The notes beneath the pieces are model-generated. The model saw only the letters and a program-made list of their open reading frames with translations, did not search any database and had not been told where the DNA came from. Positions 1 to 8,571 of a DNA stretch of 64,000 bases are shown in pieces. The stretch is from an uncultured Pelagibacteraceae bacterium (lineage in GTDB: Bacteria > Pseudomonadota > Alphaproteobacteria > Pelagibacterales > Pelagibacteraceae): assembly GCA_902525625.1 (NCBI GenBank), contig CABZHM010000002.1, positions 1-64,000 of the forward strand. Direction: 5' to 3'. Position 1 is the first letter of the stretch. Every line of letters begins with the position of its first letter. The position numbers and the translations under genes are program-made.

Positions 1-675
1 AAAAAATTATTAACAATCTCAACATCCATTGAAAGCTTTTCCAGAGTAAAAGAAATAGTAAATAATGATGAAATTATATTTGGTACAATTGGTATACACC
101 CACATGAAGCAGATAAAAATAATGTTGACTCAGATTTTTTTACAAAAAATTTAAATGAGAATAAAAAAATTATTGGAGTAGGGGAAACTGGTCTTGATTT
201 TTATTATGACAATTCAGATAGAGATAAACAAATAGAAAGTTTCAAGATGCATATTAAAGCCGCATTGAGAGCAAATATACCATTAATTATTCATTCAAGA
301 AATGCTGAAGAAAAAACTTATGAAGTATTAAATGAGTATAAAGATGAGAAGTTAAAAATTTTGATGCATTGTTTCACAGGATCTCAAAAATTTGCAGAAA
401 AGCTTTTAAAATTTAATTCTCATTTTTCTGCAAGTGGTATTATTACTTTTAAAAATTCTGTTGACCTTCAGAATACATTTAAGTTTCTTCCATTAGATAG
501 AATTCTTATTGAAACAGATAGTCCCTTTTTAACTCCAGCACCAAATCGAGGAAAAAAAAATGAACCAGCATTCATAGATTTTACTGCAGCCAAACTTGCA
601 GAAATAAAGGGTATTGAAAAATCTGAACTCATCAAAATCACTACTAATAATTTTAATAACCTTTTTTTTAAGTAA
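1..675 (+). CDS. tatD: TatD family metal-dependent deoxyribonuclease, 5' end outside the window
   Basis: The frame is open from base 1, so the ATG at 247 in the ORF track is internal and 224 residues are visible. TatD motifs appear in order: GIHPHEA near visible residue 31, GETGLDFYY near 61, HSRNA, HCFTGS, and ETDSPFLTPAPNRGKKNEP near the C-terminus. These supply the His, Glu and Asp ligands of the two-metal amidohydrolase-fold site. TatD enzymes are cytosolic Mg-dependent 3'-5' exonucleases linked to DNA repair and RNA quality control. The next gene starts 6 bases downstream, suggesting one operon. In many alphaproteobacteria metG lies just upstream, which cannot be checked here. Confidence 0.93.
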   Translation, partial: KKLLTISTSIESFSRVKEIVNNDEIIFGTIGIHPHEADKNNVDSDFFTKNLNENKKIIGVGETGLDFYYDNSDRDKQIESFKMHIKAALRANIPLIIHSRNAEEKTYEVLNEYKDEKLKILMHCFTGSQKFAEKLLKFNSHFSASGIITFKNSVDLQNTFKFLPLDRILIETDSPFLTPAPNRGKKNEPAFIDFTAAKLAEIKGIEKSELIKITTNNFNNLFFK

Positions 676-681
676 AATTAT

Positions 682-1452
682 ATGAAGTTTATAATACTTG
701 GTTGTGGTAGTTCAATGGGTGTACCAAGGCCAGATGGTTTTTTTGGTAATTGTGATCCTAAAATTAAAAGAAATTATAGAACACGATGTTCGGCACTATT
801 AAAAACCTCTAATCAAAATATTTTAATTGATACCTCGCCTGATTTACGTCAACAATTATTAAGACATAAGATAAAAAAAATAGATAAAGTGCTTTTTTCA
901 CATATGCATGGTGATCAAACACATGGAATTAATGATTTAAGATCATTTTATATAAGTAGCAAAAATCAAATCAATGTATATGCAGATTCATATACTTCTA
1001 ATTATTTGAAAAATAGTTTTTCATATATATTCAAAAGTTATTCTAGAGAGTATCCTGCTACATTAAAATTGCATAAATTACCTAAAACTTTTTTTACATC
1101 TAATAATAAGAAAAAAATTGCAGTTAAATCAATTAAAGTTGAACACGGAGAAGTTAAATCTAATTGCTTTATTATTGATAAAAAATTGGCGTACATTAGT
1201 GATGTGAGTAAAATTTACAGTAAAGATTTTAGATATTTCAAAAATTTGAGGTTTTTAGTTATAGATTGTCTTTGGTATAATTTCCATCCCTCACATTTTA
1301 ATTTAGAGACTTCTCTTTCTATGATAAAAAAATTTAAACCTAAAAAAGCTATTTTAACTAATTTATCTCCAGTATTAGATTACAAAGTTCTAAAGAAAAT
1401 TTTACCAAAAAATACAATACCTGCTTTCGATGGACTTACTCTAAATCTATAA
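682..1452 (+). CDS. PhnP-like MBL-fold hydrolase with altered metal ligands
   Basis: This 256-residue protein has a PhnP / RNase Z-like metallo-beta-lactamase fold: GCGSSMGVPRP near residue 8, DTSPDLRQQLL near 50, HMHGDQTHGINDLR near 73, and FHPSHFNLETSL near 205. Relatives are phosphodiesterases that bind two metals through HxHxDH and later histidines. Here the sixth position of that motif is Gln (HMHGDQ), and the late His of the usual TNMHxDLDY-type segment reads TNLSPVLDY. The fold is clear, but metal binding and substrate are uncertain. It follows tatD by 6 bases, the usual order in alphaproteobacteria, and its 3' end overlaps the convergent peroxidase gene by 6 bases. Confidence 0.85.
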   Translation: MKFIILGCGSSMGVPRPDGFFGNCDPKIKRNYRTRCSALLKTSNQNILIDTSPDLRQQLLRHKIKKIDKVLFSHMHGDQTHGINDLRSFYISSKNQINVYADSYTSNYLKNSFSYIFKSYSREYPATLKLHKLPKTFFTSNNKKKIAVKSIKVEHGEVKSNCFIIDKKLAYISDVSKIYSKDFRYFKNLRFLVIDCLWYNFHPSHFNLETSLSMIKKFKPKKAILTNLSPVLDYKVLKKILPKNTIPAFDGLTLNL

Positions 1453-1992
1453 AATACTCTCTATTTTATTAATTATTTTATTAGATAACGGCTTAGTGAA
1501 AGAGGAAAATGTGTCCTCAATTTTTCCTTCTTTGTTAATTAAAATTTTATGAAAATTCCACTTTGGTACTGCTGAGCTACCATGATTAGTTTTAGCCCAT
1601 TTAAATAACTCATGTGCATTATTTCCTTTTACCTCAGTAATAGCTGAAAGTGGAAAGGTAATATTAAAATTTACCTCACAAAATTTTTTAACTTCAGAAT
1701 TTTTTTTCTTTTCTTGGTTGAATGAATTTGATGGAACCCCAAGAACAATTAATCCTTTTTTATTATATTTAACCCATAGATCCTGGAGATCTTCATATTG
1801 TTTAGTAAAACCACAATAGCTTGCTGTGTTTACAACTAGAACTACTTTATCTTTAAAATCCCTGAAGTTAATGGTTTCTCCTGATATTGCTTCGATATTT
1901 AAATCATAAAAAATCTTTTCATAATTTGCTAAAGCTGAGTTATTAAAAAAAAACATTATTATTCCTAACCATAAGATAAATTTATTTTTCAT
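1447..1992 (-). CDS. Glutathione peroxidase family protein, cysteine type, exported
   Basis: The protein has 181 residues. A hydrophobic N-terminus of about 22 residues ending near ALA looks like a signal peptide, suggesting a periplasmic location. The active-site motif VVNTASYCGFTKQY places the peroxidatic residue as Cys rather than selenocysteine, and the later WNFHKILI segment supplies the conserved Trp and Asn. Such enzymes reduce hydroperoxides, in bacteria often using thioredoxin rather than glutathione. The start overlaps the end of nhaA by 4 bases, so the two are probably co-transcribed. The donor thiol cannot be read from the sequence. Confidence 0.9.
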   Translation of the reverse strand: MKNKFILWLGIIMFFFNNSALANYEKIFYDLNIEAISGETINFRDFKDKVVLVVNTASYCGFTKQYEDLQDLWVKYNKKGLIVLGVPSNSFNQEKKKNSEVKKFCEVNFNITFPLSAITEVKGNNAHELFKWAKTNHGSSAVPKWNFHKILINKEGKIEDTFSSFTKPLSNKIINKIESIL

Positions 1993-3161
1993 TTATTAGG
2001 TGTAAGTAATATTAAGAAGTATCCAAATAAAGTGGATAAAAGTGACCCAGTTAGCACACCTATTTTAACACCATCCATATATTGCATGTTTTCGGCAAAA
2101 GCTAAATTTCCAACGAATAAACTCATTGTAAAACCAATACCAGTTAATACACCAACTCCATAAAAATTATACCAATTTGAGTTATTTGGCATTTGAGCTA
2201 TTTTTGTCTTTATTGATATATAGGAAAATAGAAATACACCCAATTGTTTCCCAACAAATAACCCCAACACAATACCAAGTGGAACTTTATCTAAAAGAGA
2301 GTTTAAGGATAAACCTTCAAGTGATACCCCGGCATTTGCAAATGCAAATAAAGGCATAATACCAAAAGCTACATATGGACTGATGGCATGCTCAACTTTA
2401 ATTAATAGAGAAAAATCTTTTTCTTTTTTTCTATGTGGAATCGTCATAGCCAAAAGAACTCCAGCGATCGTGGCGTGAATTCCTGAATTGTGAGTGAAGT
2501 CCCAAAGAAAAATACCTATGACTAAATATGGTAAAAATTTCTTAATATCAAATTTGTTAATTACTAATAGAAGAATAAAAGCTAATAACATCAATGATAA
2601 ATATTTTATACTCAAATCTCCAGAGTAAAATAATGCAATGATTACAATTGCACCTAAATCATCAATTATTGCTAGAGCTGTCAAAAAAACTTTTAAAGAT
2701 AATGGGACTCTTTTTCCTAATAAAGATAGAACACCTAGCGAAAACGCTATATCTGTGGCTGAAGGGATCGCCCATCCATTAAGTGTTTCGCTATCACCAA
2801 AGTTTATAAAAATATAAAATAAAGCTGGAATAAGCATTCCACCAACTGCTGCAATTATTGGTAATAATGCTTGTTTAATATTTGAGAGTTCCCCTTGTAA
2901 AAATTCTCTTTTTATTTCAAGAGTTACAAAAAAGAAAAATATTGCCATTAAGGCATCATTAATCCAGTGTAAAACACTTAATTTAATACCAAATTTATTT
3001 ATACCTATAAAAATGTACTTATCTAAAGTAGAAAAATATAGTGCAGAAAAATTTGAGTTACTTATAATTAAGGCTATCACAGCTGCAAATAAAAGAACTA
3101 ATCCACTAGCTGCTTCCAATCTAAAAAACCATTTAAAAGGTTTTGAAATATAATTAATCAT
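1989..3161 (-). CDS. nhaA: Na+/H+ antiporter NhaA
   Basis: A 390-residue inner-membrane protein of the usual NhaA length with about a dozen hydrophobic segments. The sequence ATDIAFSLGVLSLLGKRVP followed by TALAIIDDLGAI carries the paired Asp residues that bind and translocate Na+ in the family. GIHATIAGVLLAMTIP and the C-terminal GVLTGIGFTMSLFVG segments are also typical. It exchanges cytoplasmic Na+ for external protons, which fits a marine bacterium. It lies 1 base after the zinc-ribbon gene and overlaps the peroxidase by 4 bases. Confidence 0.96.
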   Translation of the reverse strand: MINYISKPFKWFFRLEAASGLVLLFAAVIALIISNSNFSALYFSTLDKYIFIGINKFGIKLSVLHWINDALMAIFFFFVTLEIKREFLQGELSNIKQALLPIIAAVGGMLIPALFYIFINFGDSETLNGWAIPSATDIAFSLGVLSLLGKRVPLSLKVFLTALAIIDDLGAIVIIALFYSGDLSIKYLSLMLLAFILLLVINKFDIKKFLPYLVIGIFLWDFTHNSGIHATIAGVLLAMTIPHRKKEKDFSLLIKVEHAISPYVAFGIMPLFAFANAGVSLEGLSLNSLLDKVPLGIVLGLFVGKQLGVFLFSYISIKTKIAQMPNNSNWYNFYGVGVLTGIGFTMSLFVGNLAFAENMQYMDGVKIGVLTGSLLSTLFGYFLILLTPNK

Positions 3162-3162
3162 A

Positions 3163-3627
3163 TTACCTAATTAAATCTCTTAAAAATAAGAAAATATCCC
3201 TTATTGTTTCATATAAATTATATAATAATAATTCAAGATTAGGAAAACTAGATGATAATTGAATTTGAAAGGTATCTAGCAGAAGTATTAGCGCAATAAA
3301 AGACAAAATTGAAACTACCATATAACCAATTAAATTAGTTAGTGTAACTTTTGATTCTTTCTCGTATTTAATCAGGGCTTTATCTTTATTGTTAATAATT
3401 TCATTCGATAAGTTTTTTTTAATAACATCTATCTTTTTATTGACTTTTTTATCACTTTCTATTTCATTATTGGAAATAATTTCTGTTTTTAATTCTAAAT
3501 TCTTCTTTTCATTTTTAAAAAACCAAACGTGACTGCATGACCCACATTTTAAATTTCTGCCCTCAATTGGAATTAATGAACCATCAATTTGAAAGCTTTT
3601 TTTGCAAGACGGGCAAGAAATTATCAT
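3163..3627 (-). CDS. MJ0042-type zinc-ribbon protein with one transmembrane helix
   Basis: The 154-residue protein begins with MIISCPSCKKSF and then LKCGSCSHVWFF, two CxxC pairs that form the small zinc ribbon of the MJ0042 / zinc_ribbon_5 family. A charged Lys/Glu-rich linker follows, and one hydrophobic stretch near residues 97-120 anchors it. Proteins of this plan are common in alphaproteobacteria and their function is not established. It leads a leftward group with nhaA and the peroxidase. The 94 bases between it and tRNA-Pro should hold the promoter for that group. Confidence 0.8.
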   Translation of the reverse strand: MIISCPSCKKSFQIDGSLIPIEGRNLKCGSCSHVWFFKNEKKNLELKTEIISNNEIESDKKVNKKIDVIKKNLSNEIINNKDKALIKYEKESKVTLTNLIGYMVVSILSFIALILLLDTFQIQLSSSFPNLELLLYNLYETIRDIFLFLRDLIR

Positions 3628-3721
3628 GTGTCTGTATATAACAGATTTTTATTAAAATTCTTTATTTTTGGTAGCTTTATCCCTTTTAAAAAACTGATAA
3701 CTACTGTATTAGTACATCATT

Positions 3722-3798
<77 letters not shown>

Positions 3799-3805
3799 CC
3801 AATTT

Positions 3806-4087
3806 ATGAAAAAAGCAAAAATTTATATACCTAATAAAAGTGCAATGCAATCTGGATTAGGAAAATCAGTCAAATGGATATTAGAATTTGAAACTAAAGA
3901 TCCTACAAAAAACCCTTTAATGGGCTGGGAAAGCTCATCTGATACATTAAGTGAATTAAGATTAGAATTTTCGACTAAAGATAATGCGATTAACTATGCA
4001 AAAAAGAAAAAAATCGATTTTGAAATTATCGAACCAAAAAAAAGAAAAGTTGTTAAAAAATCATATTCAGATAATTTTTTAAAATAA
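3806..4087 (+). CDS. NDUFS4-like accessory subunit of respiratory complex I
   Basis: The ORF track starts this frame at 3755 inside tRNA-Pro. The ATG at 3806 gives a 93-residue protein starting MKKAKIYIPNKSAMQSG. The pattern of AMQSG, WILEFE, NPLMGWESSSDT, a run ending LEFSTKDNAINYAKK, and a basic tail matches the ETC complex I subunit family (PF04800), the bacterial counterpart of mitochondrial NDUFS4 / AQDQ. These peripheral subunits of the NADH dehydrogenase arm occur mainly in alphaproteobacteria. The gene ends directly before the SbmA-like gene. Confidence 0.9.
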   Translation: MKKAKIYIPNKSAMQSGLGKSVKWILEFETKDPTKNPLMGWESSSDTLSELRLEFSTKDNAINYAKKKKIDFEIIEPKKRKVVKKSYSDNFLK

Positions 4088-5080
4088 ATGTTTAAATTTT
4101 TTACACAGAAAAAATGGTATAATTGGAGTATTGGTGGAACAATATTGATTTTATTGGCTACATGGTATCAAGTACAACTAGATGTAAGAATTAATGAATG
4201 GTTTGGTGAATTTTATGATACTTTGCAGAAGGCTCTTACTGAACCTAATTCTGTTACAGAGAAAGAATTTATCTCATATCTATTTACATTCGCGAAAATT
4301 GCCGCTGTTTACATTCTTGTAGTAATTTTTAGTGACTATTTTACAAGTCATTGGACATTTAGATGGAGAACAGCTATGGCTGATTTTTACCATGATAAAT
4401 GGAATGATGCTTCATCCATAGAAGGGGCGTCTCAAAGAGTCCAAGAAGATACTCTAAAGTTTGCAAGAATTATGGAAGGGCTTGGTGCTGAATTATTGAG
4501 AAGCGTGATGACCTTAATTGCTTTTACTCCTATATTATGGGGACTATCAAAAAGTATTACTATACTACCATGGATTGGTGAAGTTGATCATGCTTTAGTA
4601 TGGGTAGCAATTATTTCAGCACTTGGTGGAACATTAATACTCGCTAGCGTTGGAATAAAACTTCCTGGCATTGAATATGATATTCAAAAAGAAGAGGCAG
4701 CTTATAGAAAAGAATTAGTTTTAGGTGAAGATTTTAAAGAAAGCGCGAAGCCTGAAAAAATAACAGATCTTTATGGTGGTGTAAGAAAAATTCATTATAA
4801 AATGTATTTTCATTATTTGTATTTTAATGCTGTAAAATGGAGCTATTTACAAGGAATGGTTATAGTGCCTTACTTAGCTTTAGCTCCAACAATTGTTACA
4901 GGAGCAATTACTCTAGGTTTTGTTCAACAAATTATCAGAGCATTTGGAAGAGTTGAAACTTCACTACAATATTTGGTTAGAAGTTGGCCAATTATAGTCG
5001 AATTAATTTCTGTATGGAAAAGATTAAGAGAATTTGAGGCAAAATTAGAAAAAAATGTTTCTTTAGAAACTATCAAATAA
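4088..5080 (+). CDS. SbmA/BacA-like inner-membrane transporter
   Basis: The 330-residue membrane protein matches the SbmA_BacA family in pattern: an N-terminal WYNWSIGGTILILLATWYQV, INEWFGEFYDTLQKAL, and a central FRWRTAMADFYHDKW segment. Family members are proton-driven importers of peptides or related cargo and resemble the membrane half of ABC exporters, with no nucleotide-binding domain. It is somewhat shorter than the roughly 400 residues of E. coli SbmA. The stop overlaps the glpX start as TAATG, which suggests translational coupling. The cargo is unknown. Confidence 0.82.
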   Translation: MFKFFTQKKWYNWSIGGTILILLATWYQVQLDVRINEWFGEFYDTLQKALTEPNSVTEKEFISYLFTFAKIAAVYILVVIFSDYFTSHWTFRWRTAMADFYHDKWNDASSIEGASQRVQEDTLKFARIMEGLGAELLRSVMTLIAFTPILWGLSKSITILPWIGEVDHALVWVAIISALGGTLILASVGIKLPGIEYDIQKEEAAYRKELVLGEDFKESAKPEKITDLYGGVRKIHYKMYFHYLYFNAVKWSYLQGMVIVPYLALAPTIVTGAITLGFVQQIIRAFGRVETSLQYLVRSWPIIVELISVWKRLREFEAKLEKNVSLETIK

Positions 5081-6021
5081 TGGTTTTAGATAAAAAGTTT
5101 GAAGAACTATTTTTAGACGTATCGTGTCGAGCAGCTTTGTCTGCATATTTTTTAGTTGGAAAAAAAGATAAAATTGCTGCTGATAAATCAGCGGTAGACT
5201 CAATGAGAAATGAATTAAATAAAATTAATATGGATGGAAAAATTGTAATTGGGGAGGGGGAGCTTGATGAAGCTCCAATGTTATTTATAGGTGAAAAAGT
5301 TGGAACTAAAAATGGACCAAAATTAGATATAGCTGTTGATCCATTGGAAGGAACTAATTTTGTAGCTAATAACTTACCCGGGGCATTATCTGTTATAGCC
5401 GTCTCAAATAAATCCAATTTACTTCATGCTCCTGAAACTTATATGAATAAAATATCGATTAATTGTCAAAATCCTGGTGTAGTTGATTTAGACTACTCTA
5501 TTAAAAAAAATATTTATAATTTAGCTGAATTTAAGAACAAAAAGCCTGAAAATCTTACTGCTTGTATTTTAGATAGACCAAGACATAAAGATACAATAGA
5601 TGAATTAAAAGAACTTAAAGTTGGACTAAAATTAATATCAGATGGAGATGTAGCTGGTGCCTTAATGGTGATTGATGAAAAATATTCCGTTGATATTTTT
5701 TTGGGTATAGGAGGTGGTCCAGAGGGTGTTTTAGCAGCATGTGCGCTAGACGCATATGATTGCACTTTTCAGGGAAGATTTTTATTTGATTCTAAAGAAG
5801 AAAAGGATCGTGCAAAAAAAATGGGTATAAATGATTTCAACAAAAAATATGAATTAAATGAAATAGTAACTGGCGACTCTATATTTTGTGCTACTGGGAT
5901 AACATCAGGTGATTTAGTTTCTGGAATTGAAATAAATAACAACAAATTTATTTCTGAGACACTTATTACACATAAATCTACAGGATTAAAAAAAATTATA
6001 AAAACTCAACAAATTATATGA
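5080..6021 (+). CDS. glpX: Fructose-1,6-bisphosphatase class II (GlpX)
   Basis: The 313-residue protein has the GlpX signature: GEGELDEAPMLFIGE near residue 59, DPLEGTNF near 86, and GIGGGPEGVLAACALDAYDC near 207. These hold the metal and phosphate contacts of the lithium-sensitive phosphatase superfamily. It removes the 1-phosphate from fructose 1,6-bisphosphate in gluconeogenesis; some homologs also act on sedoheptulose bisphosphate. It shares one base with the preceding gene. ORF-track frames 5073-5417 and 5514-5765 on the other strand are shadows of it. Confidence 0.96.
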   Translation: MVLDKKFEELFLDVSCRAALSAYFLVGKKDKIAADKSAVDSMRNELNKINMDGKIVIGEGELDEAPMLFIGEKVGTKNGPKLDIAVDPLEGTNFVANNLPGALSVIAVSNKSNLLHAPETYMNKISINCQNPGVVDLDYSIKKNIYNLAEFKNKKPENLTACILDRPRHKDTIDELKELKVGLKLISDGDVAGALMVIDEKYSVDIFLGIGGGPEGVLAACALDAYDCTFQGRFLFDSKEEKDRAKKMGINDFNKKYELNEIVTGDSIFCATGITSGDLVSGIEINNNKFISETLITHKSTGLKKIIKTQQII

Positions 6022-6080
6022 CGATTGAACATTATAAGGACTTGATAAATAACTTTTTTTACAATAAAAAACAGCTTTTT

Positions 6081-6155
6081 GGTCCCTTCGTCTATCGGTT
6101 AGGACACGTGGTTTTCATCCTCGAAAGAGGGGTTCGATTCCCCTAGGGACCGCCA
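6081..6155 (+). tRNA. tRNA-Glu (anticodon UUC)
   Basis: The 75-base cloverleaf carries an encoded CCA. The acceptor GGTCCCT pairs with AGGGACC, the anticodon loop TTTTCAT gives TTC, and the T arm AGGGG-TTCGATT-CCCCT is perfect. The anticodon stem CGTGG/CCTCG contains one T-T mismatch at position 29-41. The GIY-YIG gene begins 3 bases later, and this tRNA marks the left edge of the glycan islet. Confidence 0.95.
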
Positions 6156-6158
6156 TAA

Positions 6159-6410
6159 ATGTCCTATTTTGTGTATTTAATTGTCTCAAATCTTAAAAAA
6201 AACAAAAAAATTTCATACGTTGGCTACACCAATAACTTAAAAAAAAGAATAGGTTTACATAATTCAGGTAAAGGAGCAAAGTTTACCAGAGGAAAAAAAT
6301 GGAAGTTAGTTTACTATAGAAAGTATGATTCGAGATCATTAGCTATGAAAAATGAATATATTTTAAAAAAAGATTATAAATTAAGAAATAAGATACTTAA
6401 AAAAAAATGA
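6159..6410 (+). CDS. GIY-YIG domain protein (YhbQ/UPF0213-like)
   Basis: An 83-residue stand-alone GIY-YIG domain. The YFVYLI and SYVGYTNNLKKRI segments match the two halves of the family signature, followed by HNSGKGAKFTRG, YYRKYDSRSLAMKNEY and a basic tail. Such single-domain proteins (YhbQ/URI type) are putative nucleases of unclear role, found in housekeeping and in mobile contexts. It starts 3 bases after tRNA-Glu and overlaps the next gene by 4 bases. A recombinase sits at the other end of this cluster, so an island origin is possible. Confidence 0.88.
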   Translation: MSYFVYLIVSNLKKNKKISYVGYTNNLKKRIGLHNSGKGAKFTRGKKWKLVYYRKYDSRSLAMKNEYILKKDYKLRNKILKKK

Positions 6411-8536
6411 AAATCTCAATTTTGTTACCTTTAAAAGAAAATTTTTCACCTGTATATGCTGGTGCTGTATCGTTATTTATTAATGATACATTGGAATATA
6501 GTAAATTTAAAAAAAATGTAACTGTTTTTGGTCAAACTGAATTTAAAGAAACATTTAATAAGAAATACTTTAATATCAATACAAATAAATCTTTATTTCA
6601 GAGTCAAAATAAAGATTATGTTAAACAATTTATCAAAAAGGAAAAACAACTAAATTCACAAGTCATTGAATTACACAATAGACCAATTTATGTCAAATAT
6701 TTGGTGAAAGAATTAAAAAACAGAAATTATATCTTATATTTTCATAATGATCCTTTAACGATGTCTGGGTCAAAGAGTATTAGTGATAGATCATATTTAT
6801 TAAATAATTGTTATAGAATAATATTCAATAGTAACTGGTCTAAAAAAAGATTCTTACAAAATATGAAAATAGACGCTGTTAATAGTGAAAAATTAATTGT
6901 TATAAATCAATCAGCGTCAAAAAATAAAATTAATTTCAGAAATAAAAAAAATATTATCACTTTTGTAGGAAAACTAAATAGATCAAAAGGTTATGATCTT
7001 TTTGGAAATGCTGTAATTAAAATTTTAAAAAAATATAAAAATTGGATGGCATATGTTGTTGGTGATGAACCAAGAGATAAATTATTTTTTAAACATGAGA
7101 GACTTAAAAATTTGGGTTTTAAAGAACATAAAGAGGTAATTAAGATTTATAAAAAAACTAACATTGCAGTAGTTTGTTCTAGATGGGACGAACCTTTTGG
7201 AAGAACCAGTTTAGAGGCTGCTGCCAATGGATGTGCTGTGATAATTAGTAATAGAGGTGGACTTCCAGAAACTATTACTAATGGAAGAATATTAAAGAAT
7301 TTAACTGTAAAAGATATTTACAAAAATATAGAAGACTTAATATTAAATCCAAAAATAAGGAAAAAATATCAAAAATTATCTCTTAAAAATTTTTATTTAT
7401 CTCATCAATACGTTTCACGTCTAATTGACAATATTCGTTTTAATTTTTTAAAAATAAATAAACCATATATTTCAAACTCTAAATCTAATTTAAGAATTTT
7501 ACATATTACAAATTTTAACGAAAAGCATAATGGTAGATTATTCTTTAATACAGGAAGAAGATTAAATAATGGGTTTATAAGATTAGGACATAGTGTATTA
7601 GAATTTAGCGATCGAGATATTGTAAGCAGAGGTAGGTCAATTAAGGATTTTTCAGGATCTACCACACTTAATGATAAATTATTAAAGACTTGTAATCATT
7701 TTAAACCAGATATGATTGTTTTGGGACATGCAGATATGATATCAAAAGATATTTTGCATGATCTTAAAAGAAATTATTCTGATTTGAAAATAGCCCAATG
7801 GTTCCTAGATCCTTTAAATAAAAATGGACCTGATTTTTTGAAGAATAAAAATAGAATACTTGATAAATCTGATGTCTTAGATGCAAATTTTTTAACTACT
7901 TCTCCTGAAGCTGTTAGTTTGCTATCTGGAAAAGTTAATAATTATTTTATTCCAAATCCATCGGATAGTTCCATGGAGACATTGGACAATTACAAAAAAG
8001 ATTGCTCTAATGATGTTTTTTTTGCATTAAGCCATGGTGTACATAGGGGTCAATTAAAAAATAGGTCATCTGATGATAGAGAAAATTTTATTAAGGATTT
8101 AGTATCAAAATGTAAAAATATTAAATTTGATTTATTTGGTATGAACAATATTCAGCCTATATGGGCTGATCAATATTTTAAAAACATTTCAAATTCAAAA
8201 ATGGGTCTCAATTTAAGTAGAGGAACACCAATTAAATACTACAGTAGTGATAGAATTACTCAAATTGTAGGAAATGGTTTAGTCACACTAATTGATGAAA
8301 AAACATGTTATAATGATTTTTTTGATAATTCAGAAATGGTTTTCTACAAAAATATTTCAGATTTATCAGAAAAAATTGAAAAAATTTCTGAAGATGAAAA
8401 ATTAAGAAAATCAATAGGTCGAAAAGGTAAGACTAAATATATGAAATATTTCAATTCAAACCTAGTAGCTGATTTTATAATAAAAAAAACTTTAAATTTA
8501 AAAGATAAAAAAAAATATTTATGGAATAAACCATAA
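6407..8536 (+). CDS. Two-domain glycosyltransferase (GT4-like plus CgeB-like)
   Basis: The 709-residue protein appears to be a fusion. Residues 1 to about 345 form a GT-B glycosyltransferase: the GT4 donor-site motif reads WDEPFGRTSLEAAANGCAVI, followed by SNRGGLPETITNGRIL, and FVGKLNRSKGYDL opens the second half. Residues about 360-709 look like a second GT-B unit of the CgeB type, with KPDMIVLGHADMIS, AQWFLDPLNKNGPDF and a late GNGLVTLIDE segment. No membrane helix is evident. It probably adds sugars to a surface glycan. The sugar specificities are unknown. Confidence 0.82.
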   Translation: MKISILLPLKENFSPVYAGAVSLFINDTLEYSKFKKNVTVFGQTEFKETFNKKYFNINTNKSLFQSQNKDYVKQFIKKEKQLNSQVIELHNRPIYVKYLVKELKNRNYILYFHNDPLTMSGSKSISDRSYLLNNCYRIIFNSNWSKKRFLQNMKIDAVNSEKLIVINQSASKNKINFRNKKNIITFVGKLNRSKGYDLFGNAVIKILKKYKNWMAYVVGDEPRDKLFFKHERLKNLGFKEHKEVIKIYKKTNIAVVCSRWDEPFGRTSLEAAANGCAVIISNRGGLPETITNGRILKNLTVKDIYKNIEDLILNPKIRKKYQKLSLKNFYLSHQYVSRLIDNIRFNFLKINKPYISNSKSNLRILHITNFNEKHNGRLFFNTGRRLNNGFIRLGHSVLEFSDRDIVSRGRSIKDFSGSTTLNDKLLKTCNHFKPDMIVLGHADMISKDILHDLKRNYSDLKIAQWFLDPLNKNGPDFLKNKNRILDKSDVLDANFLTTSPEAVSLLSGKVNNYFIPNPSDSSMETLDNYKKDCSNDVFFALSHGVHRGQLKNRSSDDRENFIKDLVSKCKNIKFDLFGMNNIQPIWADQYFKNISNSKMGLNLSRGTPIKYYSSDRITQIVGNGLVTLIDEKTCYNDFFDNSEMVFYKNISDLSEKIEKISEDEKLRKSIGRKGKTKYMKYFNSNLVADFIIKKTLNLKDKKKYLWNKP

Positions 8537-8571
8537 GATGATCTCTGTTATAGTTCTTAAATTAAATAATA

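Noticed and set aside
1447-1992. Selenoprotein glutathione peroxidase
   Set aside because: The active-site codon encodes Cys and there is no in-frame TGA.
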